From NCBI GenBank assembly GCA_903813345.2, contig CAIIXF020000009.1, positions 13,716,347-13,780,346 of the forward strand: a stretch of DNA of 64,000 nucleotides. The letters are read 5' to 3'. The stretch's first letter is position 1; each line of letters begins with the position of its first letter. Below the pieces are notes generated by a model, which did not search any database, was not told where the DNA came from, and saw only the letters and a list, made by a program, of their open reading frames with translations. Positions 61,486 to 64,000 of the stretch are shown here, piece after piece. The position numbers and the translations under genes are program-made. This stretch comes from Owenia fusiformis. Lineage: Eukaryota > Annelida > Polychaeta > Sabellida > Oweniidae.

Positions 61486-63303
61486 TTAGCTCATTGAAGA
61501 GAGACAAAGCCAAGAGTTGGGACGTTTATAGGACACCCTGTCCTGCAAGTCATCATAAGGTACATGTATAGAGACCACCCTTCCCTTGTGTTCATCCATT
61601 GTAACTCTAATGTCATACTTCTGTAGGTCATTGATTAGTGGTTGACCCCTACCCTTACCCACTGTGACCATAACTTGATGGGATCTCTGCCACAACATGA
61701 ATGCCTCTCGTAGCTCCTCTGGCATCACAAACTTGTGATCAGTCAGTTCATCATTGGAGCAGAGTCGGCAGTTAGGCCCACTGTACAATGCAGCATACAA
61801 CATAAAACAATCATCTTCAGATAGGTCTTGCGTGAAGAACATATCCACAATTTTGTTTATAGACCTAACTCTCTGTATGTTCCAATGTTTAACATGCTTC
61901 CTGGTTATCACAAGCACCTTTTTCCTTCCATCATCATTCAACTTTTCAATTACATCTTCCAAGAAATCAAAAGCTTTCTGTTGTTGTTCTTTGAGGAACT
62001 TTTTGTTTGTGTGCTTGCTTTTGATTGTCTGGTGCAGAATGTTTAATCCATCGATCACTATGTCAAAAGGACCATTTTTCTCAACAAACTTCTTAAATAC
62101 TGTCATTTCTTCAGGGGTTGTCTTTAGGAAAACATTTTCAATGAGTGATGATTCTACAAATGCTTTGTGCAGTGTGTTAAAGTAGTCTGGGGCAAGCTCT
62201 AACTGGTCCATGATCTTGTGGCATCTTGTACACTCTCCCTTTACATTGACTGTAGTCAGGCTGCCACTCCATTTCTCATCTTGCAAACCTTCAAAAAAGT
62301 CTTTCAGCTTCATGGCTGCATTCATAGAGAGCACCCAGCTATTCTGTCGACTTTTATTTAGAAGAGTATAAATGGCCCTTTTCCCGTCCTCTGTATCCAG
62401 TCCTCGTATCACATCAGTGTAGACAAAGTCATATGGTTGGCTGTTGAATTTAGTAAAATTATCAAGAACTTCACTGGTCCTTTTGGCATTTTTGTTACAT
62501 AATGCAGCAGACAGGACATGGCTATATAGTTTTTGATGTGTTGGGCCATGTGTGTCCAGTTTCTCTATAATACTGAAGCTATTCTCCCACAGAGATGTCT
62601 TACAAAGAGCATGTACTACATCAGCACCAGTGCTATTATCAAAGTGCTCAGTCTTCTCTAGTATTTTGTTGTATATATTCAAAACCTGCTGTTCAGCATC
62701 TGGGCTTTTGCTACTGGTGCATGCGAGCATGAATGATGTCATGAATAATATAGATTCATTCAAGTCTTTATGTCTAACATATTTAACGAGACTTTGAGCA
62801 AGTTGATACTTTCCATATCTCCCTAGAGCTCTCATAACACTAACATACCAAGTGTTCTCTAGTCGCTCTCTCTGTCGTTCATTATCTACTTGGTCAACCA
62901 TTGAACTCTTAAAATCCTCCCAGTCATCAACTGACTTCAGATGGTCCTTTTCAAGACGTAGTTCCTGCATTGCTTTCTCCCATAGTGGTTTCTTGGATTC
63001 TCTCTTAACATTAGTCTCATTGGAATGAATCATTAGCATTCGATTAGTCTGTGAAATCATGTTAACATTCTTTGACATCATGTTAACATTCTCTGACATC
63101 ATGTTAACATTCAGTGACAACATAATGGAATTCTGTGACTTGTTGATATTTGGCACTATCATTTGGCAGTGATGAGTTGTTGCAATATAAGGTCTACTGT
63201 TACTAAGAGAGAACCCTCCTACTCCACTGAGGGAACTATAGCCACCAAGGCTAGGCCTGGTAAGCCTTTGGGCAAATCTCTGCATGAAACCCCAACAATA
63301 CAT
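61486..63303 (-). CDS. PRORP: Mitochondrial ribonuclease P catalytic subunit (protein-only RNase P, MRPP3)
   Basis: A 605-codon intronless frame. PRORP cleaves 5' leaders from mitochondrial tRNA precursors, in animals together with TRMT10C and HSD17B10. The basic, acid-poor N-terminus (MYCWGFMQRFAQRLTRPSLG) suits a mitochondrial presequence. Residues about 150-345 form the helical PPR-like region. C358 and C361 (CTRC), with H580 and C600, are the likely zinc ligands of the central domain. The NYN metallonuclease domain has D418 (FDIVIDGLNI), D497 and D498 (SEDDCFMLYA) and D518/D522 (CSNDELTDHKF); the C-terminus has VPYDDL and NSWLCL. All catalytic aspartates appear intact. Length is close to human PRORP. 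A minus-strand AATAAA lies at 61,435-61,440, about 46 nt after the stop. Confidence 0.96.
   Translation of the reverse strand: MYCWGFMQRFAQRLTRPSLGGYSSLSGVGGFSLSNSRPYIATTHHCQMIVPNINKSQNSIMLSLNVNMMSENVNMMSKNVNMISQTNRMLMIHSNETNVKRESKKPLWEKAMQELRLEKDHLKSVDDWEDFKSSMVDQVDNERQRERLENTWYVSVMRALGRYGKYQLAQSLVKYVRHKDLNESILFMTSFMLACTSSKSPDAEQQVLNIYNKILEKTEHFDNSTGADVVHALCKTSLWENSFSIIEKLDTHGPTHQKLYSHVLSAALCNKNAKRTSEVLDNFTKFNSQPYDFVYTDVIRGLDTEDGKRAIYTLLNKSRQNSWVLSMNAAMKLKDFFEGLQDEKWSGSLTTVNVKGECTRCHKIMDQLELAPDYFNTLHKAFVESSLIENVFLKTTPEEMTVFKKFVEKNGPFDIVIDGLNILHQTIKSKHTNKKFLKEQQQKAFDFLEDVIEKLNDDGRKKVLVITRKHVKHWNIQRVRSINKIVDMFFTQDLSEDDCFMLYAALYSGPNCRLCSNDELTDHKFVMPEELREAFMLWQRSHQVMVTVGKGRGQPLINDLQKYDIRVTMDEHKGRVVSIHVPYDDLQDRVSYKRPNSWLCLSSMS
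63048..63120 (-). repeat. 21-bp repeat inside the PRORP presequence region
   Basis: ATGTTAACATTCTBTGACATC units repeat about three to four times in frame (plus-strand view), encoding NVNMMSE, NVNMMSK and NVNMISQ near residues 65-85. Confidence 0.9.
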
Positions 63304-63690
63304 ACTGTACTTCTATTTCGACAGGGTGACCAGAAACTGTACTTTAAACCACCAAATTAGACCTAAAATGCACAAAAAAAAGTTTAATAAGACTTATTCT
63401 CCGAAAAAATGGCTTTATTCCCTTTGTCATCAAGAGCATACCAGATAAAAAAGATAAGATCTTGAGATTAATTTTAATTAAAATATGACTACACATTGTG
63501 TCTAGCTCAGGGGTTTAAAGTACAGTACACGGTCCTCATAATGGCATATTTAAGTTTATAATAAGAGACATTTATTTGTTTGATCCAATTTAAGAGAGAC
63601 CAAAATCACAAATGTTATTTTGGTGACTCTTGACCAAAGGAAGATCTAAGCTAAATTGAAAACCATGAGATTTCATTGAATGATACTTAC

Positions 63691-63790
63691 ACGAGCAAAA
63701 GTTGAGCTATTCTTCGACTGTTTATTGCGCTCACTGATCTTCTCCATAATATCTTGGCCATTCCTTAAGCAATAGTTGTAGTCAGAAAGC
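63691..63790 (-). CDS. STX8: Syntaxin-8 exon, near the N-terminus (first exon off window)
   Basis: A 100-bp exon, phase 2 in and phase 0 out; acceptor cctttcag, donor CGT|GTAAGT. Encodes LSDYNYCLRNGQDIMEKISE, then RNKQSKNSSTFAR, aligned to YDSTCQIAQEIAEKIQQRN near the start of human syntaxin-8. By comparison only about eight residues and the start codon should lie in the missing first exon, beyond 63,791. All seven exons here join without a frame break. Confidence 0.92.
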
Positions 63791-64000
63791 CTGAAAGGAC
63801 ACATAGTAATATGCATGTACTGTTTTATTCAAATCCTGGAATTCAAAGAGGCATTAATATGACAAAATGTCATAAGTTATTGCAAATTGTTATTGCAGAT
63901 GCCCAATCCTGACCACCAACCGCCGAAATCTGTCACAAAAAGTTGGAAACCAAAATGTTGTTAATTGAGTGTTTATTCAGGAATTTAAATCATGGTAGAT
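63791..64000 (-). other. STX8 first-intron sequence at window end
   Basis: Contains a diverged member (63,867-63,960) of the dispersed repeat with CCACCAACCGCC and GTCACAAAAA words seen at 39,490. The first STX8 exon is not visible. Confidence 0.55.

Larger units (their letters stand above)
60158..63690 (-). other. STX8 intron, host of the PRORP gene
   Basis: Intron from donor GTAAGTATCA (next to 63,691) to acceptor gcttcag (next to 60,157). It contains the complete same-strand PRORP frame and a GGTGTAGCTAGC/GCCTGGCTACACC relic at about 60,364-60,415. Confidence 0.85.

Noticed and set aside
61754-62185. 143-codon plus-strand frame
   Set aside because: Antisense shadow of PRORP, whose minus-strand frame has clear catalytic motifs.

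Overview
This is a gene-sparse, A+T-rich, intron-rich animal genomic window. The repeat landscape (many minisatellites, TIR-bounded MITE-like elements, a decayed mariner, a 5'-truncated LINE with a poly-A tail, arrays of a 'GGCCGCCATTTTGAA'-type repeat, GGAC tracts) and the slowly evolving netrin suggest a marine invertebrate. A lophotrochozoan, probably a mollusc, is my best guess, but no single marker proves it.

The left half (1-35,507, + strand) is most of a netrin gene. The 5' part of the laminin N-terminal (LamN) coding region lies off the left edge. The exons are: LamN end plus LE1 (1-681); two tandem alternative copies of the LE2 exon (21,327-21,515 and 21,556-21,744) separated by only 40 bp; LE3 (25,531-25,683); a 30-nt linker microexon (30,833-30,862); and two NTR-domain exons (32,593-32,670 and 35,176-35,507). 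Every visible junction is phase 1. The last netrin intron contains, on the opposite strand, an uninterrupted heparan-sulfate 3-O-sulfotransferase-like gene (33,786-34,811).

The middle (35,508-49,277) has no recognisable host gene. It is a mosaic of mobile elements: a 510-bp foldback, a TTAA-flanked MITE, a second MITE with a relative in the netrin gene, a minisatellite, a dead LINE 3' end, and a TIR element carrying about eight 145-bp tandem repeats.

The right part (49,278-63,790, - strand) is syntaxin-8 (STX8). Seven consecutive exons join in frame from the N-terminal helix through the Qc-SNARE motif to the C-terminal membrane anchor; only the short first exon is off the right edge. A decayed or alternative copy of its last exon sits at 51,145-51,248. 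A large STX8 intron holds a complete, intronless PRORP gene (mitochondrial protein-only RNase P subunit) on the same strand, and another intron holds a roughly 4.3-kb repeat-filled TIR element.

Netrin and STX8 lie tail to tail, the arrangement I recall for NTN1 and STX8 on human 17p13.1, so this looks like deeply conserved microsynteny. The strongest candidate for something undescribed is the duplicated netrin LE2 exon. The spacing, equal length, matched phase and two conserved but divergent copies predict mutually exclusive splicing that would swap a receptor-binding module of netrin.
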